A stretch of DNA of 15,914 nucleotides from Phycisphaerae bacterium (lineage in GTDB: Bacteria > Planctomycetota > Phycisphaerae > UBA1845 > UTPLA1): the NCBI GenBank assembly GCA_016935885.1, contig JAFGQA010000404.1:1-15914 (forward strand), in the 5' to 3' direction. A program made the position numbers and the translations under genes. Below, in pieces: positions 6,948-14,616 of the stretch. Below the pieces are notes generated by a model. That model saw nothing but the letters and a program-made list of their open reading frames with translations. It did not search any database and was not told the origin of the DNA. Within the stretch, counting starts at the first letter, position 1, and the number at the start of each line of letters is the position of its first letter.

Positions 6948-8138
6948 ATGCGTTCATCCTCCGCAACAGCGACGTCAACCCACCTTGTCTCTTTGGCGGC
7001 GGTCACGTGGGATTTTCCCATGGCCGGGCGCACCAGGAGGCTGACGGAGTCCTGGCAGCGAATCGGGCAGCCCACCACCTTCATCGAGCCGCCGCACTCC
7101 TACCGAAGCCTCTTGAAGGGCCTGCTGACGGGCCCGAGTGACTACGCCGGCGCCCCCGTGATCCGACCAGGGCCGACGCGATGGCCCGTCCGGTGGTGGA
7201 CCCGGATGAGTGAGCGGCGGCTTTGCTCCATGATGCGGGACGCCGCCCGCGCCCTGCGTGGCCGCCTCGATAGCGTGTTGTCCTGGAAGGAATCCGCCGC
7301 ACTGGTTGTCTCGCCGATGTGGACGCCTTGGCTGGATATGCTGCCCTTCAACGCGGTTGTCTATGACTGCATCGACGATCTGTCGGTCCACGCCCCGGAT
7401 CCGGCAATGTACCGCGTATATGCCCGATGGGAGCATGAGCTCATCAACAGGTGCGACGGCGCCGTGGTGACGGCCGACGTGCTGCGCGTTGCCATTCAAG
7501 CGCGACGCGCCGGCCTGCCCATGGCGATGATCCGCAACGGCGTCGACGTGGATGGATTCAGATCGCTGGGCCTCGACGCGCCCCGGCCCGATGACCTGCC
7601 GGCCAGCGGCAAGCCAACCATAGGCTTCGTAGGGGCCCTATACGAATGGGAGGAATGGATCGATTGGGAGATCATCCGCCACGCAGCCGAGCACCTGCCG
7701 GAAATCGAGTTCGTTTTTGTCGGACCGCACAGCAACGGGGACGAAATCGCAAGGCTGCGTGCCTTGTCCAACGTCACGCTGCTGGGTGCCCGCCCCTACG
7801 GCCAGGTCCCACGATACGTGAACGCCTACGACGTCTGCTGGGTCCCGTTCAAGGCCAGTCAGATCGTCCAGGCCGCCAATCCGGTGAAGGACTACGAGTA
7901 TCTCGCGCTCGGCAAGCCGGTCGTCTCGACGCTTTTTGCGGATGCCGAATCGTTCGATGGCTTGGTGCGCGTCGGCGAAACACCTGACGAGGTGGTGGCG
8001 ATGTTGCGCGACGCCGCGTTTATGCCCTGCTGCGATGCCGAGGCCCGGGTCGAGTTCGCGCGCCGCAACACCTGGGATCGGCGGGCCACCGAATACGTGC
8101 AGTTTGTCGACGCGCTCAAACACAACAGAGGTCTGTGA
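6948..8138 (+). CDS. glycosyltransferase, GT-B fold (GT1/GT4-like)
   Basis: Predicted cytoplasmic glycosyltransferase of 396 residues. The N-terminal half carries 'LAAVTWDFPMAGRTRRL' (16-32), a strand-loop that would contact the acceptor, and 'VVYDCIDDLSVH' (137-148), which is typical of a subgroup of bacterial GT-B enzymes used in capsule and exopolysaccharide synthesis. 'MIRNGVDVDGF' (194-204) and 'IGFVGALYEW' (225-234) open the C-terminal nucleotide-sugar domain. 'VKDYEYLALGKPVVST' (313-328) replaces the usual EX7E region, keeping a conserved glutamate at 317. ATG 6948 is the first good start; an upstream TTG at 6867 overlaps the previous gene and lies in a palindrome. No clear ribosome binding site is seen. 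The gene starts 77 bases after the fusion glycosyltransferase, so the two are probably co-transcribed. Sugar specificity is not predictable. Confidence 0.85.
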   Translation: MRSSSATATSTHLVSLAAVTWDFPMAGRTRRLTESWQRIGQPTTFIEPPHSYRSLLKGLLTGPSDYAGAPVIRPGPTRWPVRWWTRMSERRLCSMMRDAARALRGRLDSVLSWKESAALVVSPMWTPWLDMLPFNAVVYDCIDDLSVHAPDPAMYRVYARWEHELINRCDGAVVTADVLRVAIQARRAGLPMAMIRNGVDVDGFRSLGLDAPRPDDLPASGKPTIGFVGALYEWEEWIDWEIIRHAAEHLPEIEFVFVGPHSNGDEIARLRALSNVTLLGARPYGQVPRYVNAYDVCWVPFKASQIVQAANPVKDYEYLALGKPVVSTLFADAESFDGLVRVGETPDEVVAMLRDAAFMPCCDAEARVEFARRNTWDRRATEYVQFVDALKHNRGL

Positions 8139-8152
8139 CCGCGGTGGGTAGC

Positions 8153-8360
8153 GGGTCCATGACAGTTGAGGCGGGTGCCACTGGCAGCTTGCCTGCCAGT
8201 GCGTATGCCCCATGCGTCCACCAGAGACACCACACGGGCGGGTGCCACTGGCAGCTTGCCTGCCAGTGCGTGTGCCCCATGCGTCCACCAGAGACACCAC
8301 ACGGGCGGACAAGCCGCCCGTGGCACCCAGAATCGAATGCCGCCGGAAGTGGTCACGGAC
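8153..8360. repeat. family A repeat, array of two 67-bp units (copy A2)
   Basis: 'GGGTCCATGACAGTT' (8153-8167) is followed by two units whose TGCCACTGG starts lie at 8176 and 8243, exactly 67 bases apart. Each unit has the hairpin CACTGGCAG-CTTGC-CTGCCAGTG. The array closes with ACGGGCGG-ACAAG-CCGCCCGT and 'GGCACCCAGAATCGAATG'. The flanks match those of the one-unit copy A1. It fills most of the 289-base gap between the glycosyltransferase and the polyprenyltransferase. Confidence 0.95.
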
Positions 8361-8427
8361 CCGTGCGTAGCATGGCCCAGCAACGCCACGTTGACACGAC
8401 CCGCCGGCATACGGTGAGAATGAAGCC

Positions 8428-9330
8428 ATGACAGTCGCCGCAACGATTCGTACCTGGGCGGAGATGATTAAGTTCTCCCACTCCGTCTTCGCACTGCCGT
8501 TTGCGATGATCGCGACCTTTCTGGCCGGGCGTCAACTGGACGGTGGTCTGCCCGCGTGGCCGCAGCTCGGTCTGATCGTTGTCTGCATGGTGGCGGCGCG
8601 GAGTTTCGCCATGACCTTCAACCGGATCACCGACGCGACCATCGATGCGCGGAACCCCCGAACGGCCGGCCGGCCGCTGCCAACCGGCAAGATCGCCGCG
8701 CCGGCGGCGTGGCTGTTCCTCGCCATCGGCGCCGTCGTTTTCATTGCGGCCTGCGCTGCGTTTCTCCTGGTATATGGCAATGCCTGGCCGCTGCGCTTGG
8801 CGCTGCCGACGCTCCTGTTCCTCGCGGTGTACTCCTACGCCAAGCGCGTCACGGCCCTGGCACACTTTCTCCTCGGCGCCGCCATCGCCTTCTCGCCCGT
8901 GGCCGCCTGGATCGCCATTCACCCGGCATCGCTCGGCCTGCCGGCAATGATCCTGGCGGCGGCGGTCCTGTTTTGGATCGCCGGTTTCGACATCATTTAC
9001 GCATGTCAGGATGTCCAGGTAGACCGGCGTGACGGGCTGTTCTCCCTCCCGACACGTTACGGAATCGCCCGTGCCCTTTTGCTGTCCCGCGGCTGTCACC
9101 TGCTGACCATTGCCATGCTGGTTGCGCTGGGCCTCGTGGCGGAGTTGGGCTGGATCTACTGGGCTGCCGTCGTCGTCACCTCCGCGCTGCTGGCCGCCGA
9201 ACAGGCCGTCGTCCGGCCCAACGACCTATCCCGCGTCAATCTGGCATTCTTCACCATGAACGGCTGCGTCAGCCTGCTGCTCGGCGCGGCGACGATCGCG
9301 GACCTGCTTCTGTTGGGCTCGGGCCGATAA
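8428..9330 (+). CDS. mqnP: UbiA-family polyprenyltransferase, MqnP-like (menaquinone pathway)
   Basis: Integral-membrane prenyltransferase of 300 residues that joins a polyprenyl diphosphate chain to an aromatic acid. The first Mg-diphosphate motif is 'NRITDATID' (65-73, NxxxDxxxD) and the second is 'DVQVDRRDG' (195-203). About eight or nine hydrophobic helices run through the chain. The start 'MIKFSHSVFALPFAM' (13-27), the 'AVYSYAKRVT' segment (133-142) and 'FFTMNGCVS' (274-282) are closer to the 'UbiA-other'/MqnP subgroup than to E. coli UbiA. That subgroup is placed in the futalosine menaquinone route, so this assignment is inferred from subgroup resemblance; no other mqn gene is in the window. 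ATG 8428 gives the normal family length. The gene is flanked on both sides by family A arrays and is probably an independent transcription unit. Confidence 0.88.
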   Translation: MTVAATIRTWAEMIKFSHSVFALPFAMIATFLAGRQLDGGLPAWPQLGLIVVCMVAARSFAMTFNRITDATIDARNPRTAGRPLPTGKIAAPAAWLFLAIGAVVFIAACAAFLLVYGNAWPLRLALPTLLFLAVYSYAKRVTALAHFLLGAAIAFSPVAAWIAIHPASLGLPAMILAAAVLFWIAGFDIIYACQDVQVDRRDGLFSLPTRYGIARALLLSRGCHLLTIAMLVALGLVAELGWIYWAAVVVTSALLAAEQAVVRPNDLSRVNLAFFTMNGCVSLLLGAATIADLLLLGSGR

Positions 9331-9386
9331 TGCTCTGTTCTGGCATCAAGCCAGTGGGCGCCCCGCGTGGTTCACATGCGGGTTGG

Positions 9387-9640
9387 TGACAGTTCAGGCG
9401 GGTGCCACTGGCAGCTTGCCTGCCAGTGTGCATGCCCCATGCGCCCATTGGAGAGACCGCACGGGCGTGTGCCACTGGCAGCTTGTCTGCCAGTGTGCAT
9501 GCTCCGTGCGCCCATCGGAGAGACCACACGGGCGGGTGCCACTGGCAGCTTGCCTGCCAGTGCGTATGCCCCATGCGTCCACCAGAGACACCGCACGGGC
9601 GGGTGCCACTGGCAGCTTGCCTGCCAGTGCGTATGCCCCC
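9387..9640. repeat. family A repeat, tandem array of four 67-bp units (copy A3)
   Basis: 'TGACAGTTCAGGCGGG' leads into four units with TGCCACTGG at 9403, 9470, 9537 and 9604, an exact period of 67. All four keep the CACTGGCAG/CTGCCAGTG stem, except the second, which has loop and arm change CTTGTCTGCCAGTG. The last unit is cut off after about 36 bases. The right flank seen in A1 and A2 is missing. The units differ from each other at several positions, so they are not recent identical duplications. A small related hairpin CTGGC-ATCAA-GCCAG lies at 9340-9354. Confidence 0.95.
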
Positions 9641-9701
9641 TCCTTTCAACTTCCACAAGATTCCATTCTACCCCCCGTCAAGCCGGACATTGCCCTTGTC
9701 G

Positions 9702-9730
9702 TTGCGGACGCCCCGTCCCGCTGGTATAGT
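9702..9730 (+). promoter_or_regulatory. candidate sigma-70-like promoter
   Basis: TTGCGG (9702-9707) and TATAGT (9725-9730) are separated by 17 bases. The -10 box matches the consensus at five of six positions; the -35 matches at the key TTG. The ATG at 9742 lies 12 bases beyond the -10, so transcripts would be nearly leaderless. Confidence 0.5.
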
Positions 9731-9741
9731 CTGCGGTGATC

Positions 9742-10185
9742 ATGTTGCCCGGGCTCCGACATCTTGTCCTCGCGGTGTTGCCGGTCACCGCCATGCTGTC
9801 GTTCGTCTGCGGGCCGAGTGCGTCGGCCGCATACGCGGAGAGCCGGGCGCGCGTCGCGCGAGAGCAGAAAGCCAAGCACGAAGCCGACGCGTCCGGACAA
9901 GAGAACCAGGATTCTTCGCGGTCCGGCCAAGCGCCGCAGGACAAGCCTCAAGGGGGAAGCAAGCCGACTGCCGCTGCCGCATTCGTCACCCTCAAGGCGG
10001 CCAAACCCGCCAGCGGTGGAGCCTCCGAGCTGGGTCAAACACCGACGGTGGGCGAGACGCTCGTGTTCGCACACCAACCGTCGTTGGGCGGAGTTTCACA
10101 CGATCAGATCGTTTGCGTGGGGCCGTTGCACCATCCGGACTATCAGGCTCACGCCCCTCCGGCCGGCCCGTTTCAGACGGTCTAG
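9742..10185 (+). CDS. small predicted exported protein, function unknown
   Basis: A 147-residue protein that I do not recognise. The first 30 or so residues look like a Sec signal peptide: basic start (MLPGLRH), hydrophobic core 'LVLAVLPVTAMLSFV' and an A-x-A-type cleavage region near 'SASAAYA'. The cysteine in the core region has no good lipobox around it. The mature part begins with a charged Lys/Glu/Gln-rich stretch (about 33-75) that may be helical or disordered, then a Ala/Pro/Gly-rich half without recognisable domains. The frame could also start at GTG 9736, two codons earlier. A candidate promoter lies directly upstream. The stop codon sits inside an 18-bp perfect palindrome. It precedes secDF, a position where yajC is often found, but the sequence does not resemble YajC. 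Coding status rests on the signal peptide and frame, so confidence is moderate. Confidence 0.6.
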   Translation: MLPGLRHLVLAVLPVTAMLSFVCGPSASAAYAESRARVAREQKAKHEADASGQENQDSSRSGQAPQDKPQGGSKPTAAAAFVTLKAAKPASGGASELGQTPTVGETLVFAHQPSLGGVSHDQIVCVGPLHHPDYQAHAPPAGPFQTV

Positions 10186-10192
10186 ACCGTCT
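10175..10192. repeat. 18-bp perfect palindrome spanning a stop codon
   Basis: AGACGGTCTAGACCGTCT is fully self-complementary and contains the TAG stop (10183-10185) of the exported-protein gene at its centre. As RNA it could fold into a seven-pair stem with a four-base loop. No T-tract follows, so a classical intrinsic terminator is unlikely. A dimeric protein-binding site or mRNA-end structure is possible. Confidence 0.7.
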
Positions 10193-10254
10193 TGTAGTGG
10201 GGCCCGGTCTTTGGATTCCATGGCTTCATACGTGAGTAGGCTTTGAATAGCCAT

Positions 10255-10274
10255 CCCCCGAGCAAACCTGGGGG
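10255..10274 (+). other. small inverted repeat upstream of secDF
   Basis: CCCCC-GAGCAAACCT-GGGGG lies in the 185-base gap before secDF. The five-pair stem with a ten-base loop is weak. It could be part of the secDF leader or a fortuitous pairing; no known riboswitch pattern was recognised. Confidence 0.3.
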
Positions 10275-10358
10275 TCTTCGACGAGTTGCGGGTTACATCT
10301 TATCGATTTCAAGTCTTCCTCCGGCCGAGGACGGATAGCTGAAAGCTGACAGCTTCTT

Positions 10359-10363
10359 AAGGA
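10359..10363 (+). promoter_or_regulatory. ribosome binding site for secDF
   Basis: AAGGA ends seven bases before ATG 10371, which supports this start and the short cytoplasmic N-terminus before the first membrane helix. Confidence 0.7.
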
Positions 10364-10370
10364 CATTACC

Positions 10371-13300
10371 ATGAGCGAACGCGACATGTGGTGGAAAATC
10401 GTGATCGTTGGCAGCTTGGTGGCCCTTGCCTTCGCCAGTGTCTGGCCACTGGGCGACAAGATGAAGTTCGGGATCGACCTCTACGGCGGCTACAGCCTGC
10501 TGTACGAGATTGATGATACAGGGCTGTCCGGCACGGACAGGCAGAAGCTGTCCGAGAACGTCATGAAGGTCCTCCGAGAGCGCGTGGACCCCAAAGGGGT
10601 CTTCAACCTGGTATGGCGGCCTGTCGGCCACAACCGCCTCGAAATCCAGATGCCCCGCCCCAGCGAGAAGGTGATAGAGGCCCGCAGGAAGTACGAGCAT
10701 CTCCAGGAGCAGATCCGGGCGACGATCCTCCGCCGGAGCGACATCCTTCGAGCCCTCTCCAAGACGGGCGCAGACCGAGAGCGGGCCTGCGACGAGGTCG
10801 TACGCGGCATCGACAAGCGAGCACCTTTGCTCGAATCCGCGTGCCAGGCCTACGACAACTACAAGCAAGTGCAGGCTGACTACGATGAACGCATCAAGCA
10901 AATCGAGAACGACAACCTGTCAGAGGCCGAGGTCCGCGCCGCGATCGAGAAGCCGGCCGCCGAACGCCCCGCCGCGTTCGCGTCGCTGATCCGCGGCATC
11001 CCCAAGCGTCAGCGACTCCTCGACGACGCGGCCAAGGCCTGGGATGAATACCAGGCGGCCCTTCACCCCGCACAGCCTGCCGAGGCTGCCACCCAGCCGG
11101 CACCAACCACGCAGCCTGCCGACAGCGATCCAGGCGCCGTCGCCGCCAAGAACCGGGCCGTCGCCGCCGCCGTCGCCAAGGTCCTCGATGCGAACGTGGA
11201 CCCCAACGAGCTCACCGACGGTGCCACCATCGACAAGGTGGTGGAACTCGACGAGCTCCTCGATCAGCAAGTGGCCGGCCTGCTGGCGACCAATCTCGAC
11301 ATCGGCCGCCTCCAGGCGGTGCTCGACACAAAGCCCGGCGACGAGGCCCGCGAGGCAAAGCTGAAAGCGCTCACCGCGGATTATCCCAGCCTTGCCAGCA
11401 TGATCGATGACTTGTCCGAGCAAAACGACGAGCTGCGACTGAAACGGCGCGGCGAGGGCCGCTTGGAAGATCCTGCCGATCTTCAGCGCCTTCTCAAAGG
11501 CGCGGGCGTCCTCGAGTTCCGCATTCTGCCCGATGCCCGGGGCGACCCCGCCCAGTTCGACAGCTACCGGGAGGATCTGACGACCCGTGGGCCCCGGCCG
11601 CGGCCGGGCGAGGAGACGTATCAGTGGTTCGAGATCGAAGACCCGGTGTATTTCCTCGCAAGGGACGAGGACGAGAAGCATCTCGCACGTGAATGGGACA
11701 AGATCAAACGAAGCTCGCAGCACGTCGTCGAACGCTTCGGCGACAAGTACTACGTGCTCGCACACATTGGCGAGGCGTACGCGCTCACACACCGGCCTGG
11801 GGAGTCTGATTGGTCGTTGAGGGCCGCGCGCTTCACCCGTGACCAGAACGGCCGGCCGGCGATCGGCTTCTCGCTCGATGAGCGGGGCGGCTCCCGGTTT
11901 GTCGTTCTGACCCGCCAGAACAAGGGCAGACAGCTCTGCATCTTCCTCGACGACCAGGCCATCTCCAGCGCAAACATCAAGAGCGCCATCCGAACGGAAG
12001 GCATCATCGAAGGCCAGTTCTCCCCGCAAGAAGTCCAGGACATGGTCAAGAAGCTCAATGCGGGCAGCCTGCCGAAAAAGCTGAAGGACCCACCCATCAG
12101 CATCCGCTCCATCGGCCCCAGCTTGGGCGCGGCGAACCGCCACGCGGGCCTGACGGCCGCCAAGTATGGCGCGATCTGCGTGGCGATCTTCATGCTCGTT
12201 TACTACTTCTATGCCGGTGGCATCGCCGTCGTCGCCGTCGCCTTCAACATCCTGTTCATCGGAGCGATGATGGCCGCCATGGGGGCCACGCTGACCCTGC
12301 CAGGTATCGCCGGTCTGGTCCTGGCCATCGGTATGGCCGTGGACGCCAATGTGCTCATCAACGAGCGCATCCGCGAGGAGCTCGCCCGCGGAACCGCCAT
12401 GCGGATGGCGATCAAGCTCGGCTACGAACGGGCCTTCCGCGCGATCCTCGACTCGAACGTCACAACCGTCCTGACGTGCATCATCCTCTACATGCTCGGC
12501 AGCGAGGAGATCAAGGGATTCGGGCTGACGCTGGGCATCGGCGTGTTCATCAACATCTTCACCGCGTATTTCGTCACGCGGATGTTCTTCGAGTTGATGG
12601 CCATGATCTCCATCCCGAGCGTGGTCATACGGTACCCGATCTATGCCGCAGTCGGCATTGCCGCCTTCGGCGCCGCCCTCTACGGTCTGGGGTACTGGTG
12701 GAACGAGGAGGCCATGCGCGAGCGATCCGTCCTGATGCACTTCGGTCAGGCGATCATGGAATTCGGCCCAGCCATCCTCGGCCTACTCATCCTGATGTGG
12801 CTCGCCCGCACGATCCACCGTGCTTTCCAGACTGGCGGCAAACCGCGGATCCCCATGCTCCGGCTGATCGGCTCACCCGCGGTCGATTGGGTCGGCAAGC
12901 GATACTACTTCTTCGGGTTGTCACTCTTGTTCGTGGTAGGCGGCCTCGCCTTGTTCTTCACGTCTGATCGCAAGAACCTCTACGACATCGAGTTTCTGGG
13001 CGGCGTTGCCGCGCAGATCGACCTCAAGGAGGGCAGCTCCTTTGCCCAAATGGACGACGCCATGAAACGTCAGGCGGCGATCTCCGAGCGACTCGCACAA
13101 TCGGGTGCGACGCTTCGGGCGTACGGTGAGGCAATGGCAAACGCCACTGTGAGCGGGGAGGCTGACGACTTTGTCATCCACTCGCCAGGTGTTCCGGCCG
13201 CCAGGCTCGAACCGATCATCAAGGCCGTGCTGGACGACGTGCTCAGCACGGACGACAGGCAGCCGATCAAGTACGATGACCCCGCGGCCGAGACCGTTTC

Positions 13301-14576
13301 CATCAGGATCAAGACCTCGGCAAACATCAACCTCGATCAGATGAAGGCCATCGCCACCGGGGCGCTTGCCAGCCGATTCACCGAGGCGGGTGAGGCGATC
13401 GGCAGTGCCCAGGTGCAGGCGGTCCAAATGGTGGGCGAGCAGGCCAAAGAGGGAGAGTCGTTCGAGATCGTCACCCGTGAGGCCAGCAAGGAAGTGGTGG
13501 TCAGTGCCATCATGGAGACGCTTCAGGACGAGATCGACGTCCAGCCGGCCCTGACCTTCAAGCTCCTGCACGACCAGCGCGCCGGTGGCGGCAAGCCCTA
13601 CTTCCCCATCGACACGGAGAATCCTCGCGCATTGGGCGTTCCGGGTATGACCGAAGCAGAGGCGCACAGCATCGATCTGGAAGGCTGGCAGGGGGGCGTA
13701 GCCATGGTCCTCGACGAGATCAAACCGCCTCAGAAGGTAGACGTGCTGGCCAACCGCCTGCGGGCCATGCGGCTCCAGCCGGAATTCGAGGCCTACGGCT
13801 GGCGCGAGTCGAGCGTCTTCGGGATGACGCCCGCCACTCCCGGCAGCGATCTCTACAAACGGATGTTGGTGGTCGTGGTGGACGAGAACTACCCACTCTA
13901 TGATGAAGAAGGCGCGATCTCGTTCCCGTGGGAGCGGGACCTTGCCGAGAAAGAGGTGCAACTCCTCCAGGCCGCCCTGCAACGCCAGACGTCCTTGAGG
14001 CAGATCACACAGTTTGACAAGCAGGTCTCCGGCGAGGCCCAAATGGACGCCTACCTCGCCCTGGCGCTGAGCTGGCTGGTGATCATCGCCTACGTCTGGT
14101 TCCGGTTTGGAAACATTCGGTGGGGCCTGGCCGCCGTGATCGCCCTGATCCACGACGTGATCTTCGCTGCCGGCTGCATCGCGGCGACGTACTACATCGC
14201 CGACACGCCCATCGGAAAGGCCTTGATGCTCGACAAGTTCCGGATCGACCTCGGCCTGGTCGCCGCACTACTGACCGTCATCGGTTACTCGGTCAACGAC
14301 ACGATTGTCGTGTTCGACCGGATCCGCGAGAACCGCGGCCGCATGTCCGAAGTGACGCCCAAGATGGTCAATGACTCCGTCAGCCAGACGTTGTCCAGGA
14401 CGGTGTTGACACTGTTGACCTCGTTGATCAGCGTGTTTATCATGTACGTATTCGGTGGCCCAGGCCTGCACGGTTTCACCTTTGTGTTGTTCGTGGGGCT
14501 TGCCGTCGGAACGTACAGTTCGATCGGCATCGCGAGTCAGTTCCTGATCCGACGCCGAGCCCTTACGGTGGCCTAG
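10371..14576 (+). CDS. secDF: protein translocase SecDF fusion, enlarged
   Basis: Single-chain SecD-SecF (1401 residues) that uses the proton gradient to help pull secreted proteins across the inner membrane after SecYEG/SecA. SecD part: first helix about 9-25, 'GIDLYGGYSLLYEID' (34-48), 'GRQLCIFLDDQAISSANIKSAI' region (519-540), then helices between 598 and 745 with the hallmark 'AVDANVLINERIREEL' (656-671). SecF part: helix about 846-864, 'EFLGG' (874-878), then helices between 1228 and 1392 with 'VIGYSVNDTIVVFDRIRENR' (1303-1322). Oddities: about 260 extra residues in the first SecD periplasmic domain (roughly 100-370), helical and charged with a Pro/Ala/Thr-rich linker (231-250); a SecF periplasmic loop of about 360 residues; and two additional hydrophobic segments (755-775 and 796-813) between the SecD and SecF halves. 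Ordinary SecD and SecF together total about 900-1000 residues. ATG is supported by AAGGA. Confidence 0.97.
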   Translation: MSERDMWWKIVIVGSLVALAFASVWPLGDKMKFGIDLYGGYSLLYEIDDTGLSGTDRQKLSENVMKVLRERVDPKGVFNLVWRPVGHNRLEIQMPRPSEKVIEARRKYEHLQEQIRATILRRSDILRALSKTGADRERACDEVVRGIDKRAPLLESACQAYDNYKQVQADYDERIKQIENDNLSEAEVRAAIEKPAAERPAAFASLIRGIPKRQRLLDDAAKAWDEYQAALHPAQPAEAATQPAPTTQPADSDPGAVAAKNRAVAAAVAKVLDANVDPNELTDGATIDKVVELDELLDQQVAGLLATNLDIGRLQAVLDTKPGDEAREAKLKALTADYPSLASMIDDLSEQNDELRLKRRGEGRLEDPADLQRLLKGAGVLEFRILPDARGDPAQFDSYREDLTTRGPRPRPGEETYQWFEIEDPVYFLARDEDEKHLAREWDKIKRSSQHVVERFGDKYYVLAHIGEAYALTHRPGESDWSLRAARFTRDQNGRPAIGFSLDERGGSRFVVLTRQNKGRQLCIFLDDQAISSANIKSAIRTEGIIEGQFSPQEVQDMVKKLNAGSLPKKLKDPPISIRSIGPSLGAANRHAGLTAAKYGAICVAIFMLVYYFYAGGIAVVAVAFNILFIGAMMAAMGATLTLPGIAGLVLAIGMAVDANVLINERIREELARGTAMRMAIKLGYERAFRAILDSNVTTVLTCIILYMLGSEEIKGFGLTLGIGVFINIFTAYFVTRMFFELMAMISIPSVVIRYPIYAAVGIAAFGAALYGLGYWWNEEAMRERSVLMHFGQAIMEFGPAILGLLILMWLARTIHRAFQTGGKPRIPMLRLIGSPAVDWVGKRYYFFGLSLLFVVGGLALFFTSDRKNLYDIEFLGGVAAQIDLKEGSSFAQMDDAMKRQAAISERLAQSGATLRAYGEAMANATVSGEADDFVIHSPGVPAARLEPIIKAVLDDVLSTDDRQPIKYDDPAAETVSIRIKTSANINLDQMKAIATGALASRFTEAGEAIGSAQVQAVQMVGEQAKEGESFEIVTREASKEVVVSAIMETLQDEIDVQPALTFKLLHDQRAGGGKPYFPIDTENPRALGVPGMTEAEAHSIDLEGWQGGVAMVLDEIKPPQKVDVLANRLRAMRLQPEFEAYGWRESSVFGMTPATPGSDLYKRMLVVVVDENYPLYDEEGAISFPWERDLAEKEVQLLQAALQRQTSLRQITQFDKQVSGEAQMDAYLALALSWLVIIAYVWFRFGNIRWGLAAVIALIHDVIFAAGCIAATYYIADTPIGKALMLDKFRIDLGLVAALLTVIGYSVNDTIVVFDRIRENRGRMSEVTPKMVNDSVSQTLSRTVLTLLTSLISVFIMYVFGGPGLHGFTFVLFVGLAVGTYSSIGIASQFLIRRRALTVA

Positions 14577-14604
14577 GTCCACATGGGAGGTGGTCCCGCA
14601 CGTC

Positions 14605-14611
14605 AGGGAGG
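14605..14611 (+). promoter_or_regulatory. ribosome binding site for the LysM protein gene
   Basis: AGGGAGG ends five bases before ATG 14617. It decides in favour of this start over the in-frame GTG at 14590, which would place the Shine-Dalgarno inside the gene. Confidence 0.75.
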
Positions 14612-14616
14612 ATGTC

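Noticed and set aside
9387..9640. CRISPR array (regular repeats at 67-base period)
   Set aside because: The whole 67-base unit is conserved, with no variable spacers; similar single and double units occur elsewhere and no cas gene is nearby.
9402..10235. 277-residue + strand frame across the four-unit array
   Set aside because: Its first third is a translation of the 67-bp repeat in shifting frames, and the rest is the out-of-frame shadow of the exported-protein gene; no signal peptide or domain is present.
10186..10370. Riboswitch upstream of secDF
   Set aside because: The gap shows only a weak five-pair inverted repeat and short AGCTG-type repeats; no conserved riboswitch core could be recognised.
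10920..12740. 606-residue open frame on the minus strand
   Set aside because: It lies entirely opposite the well-supported SecDF gene. Its translation is rich in His, Asp, Gly and Val without a domain, as expected from the complement of a high-GC gene.
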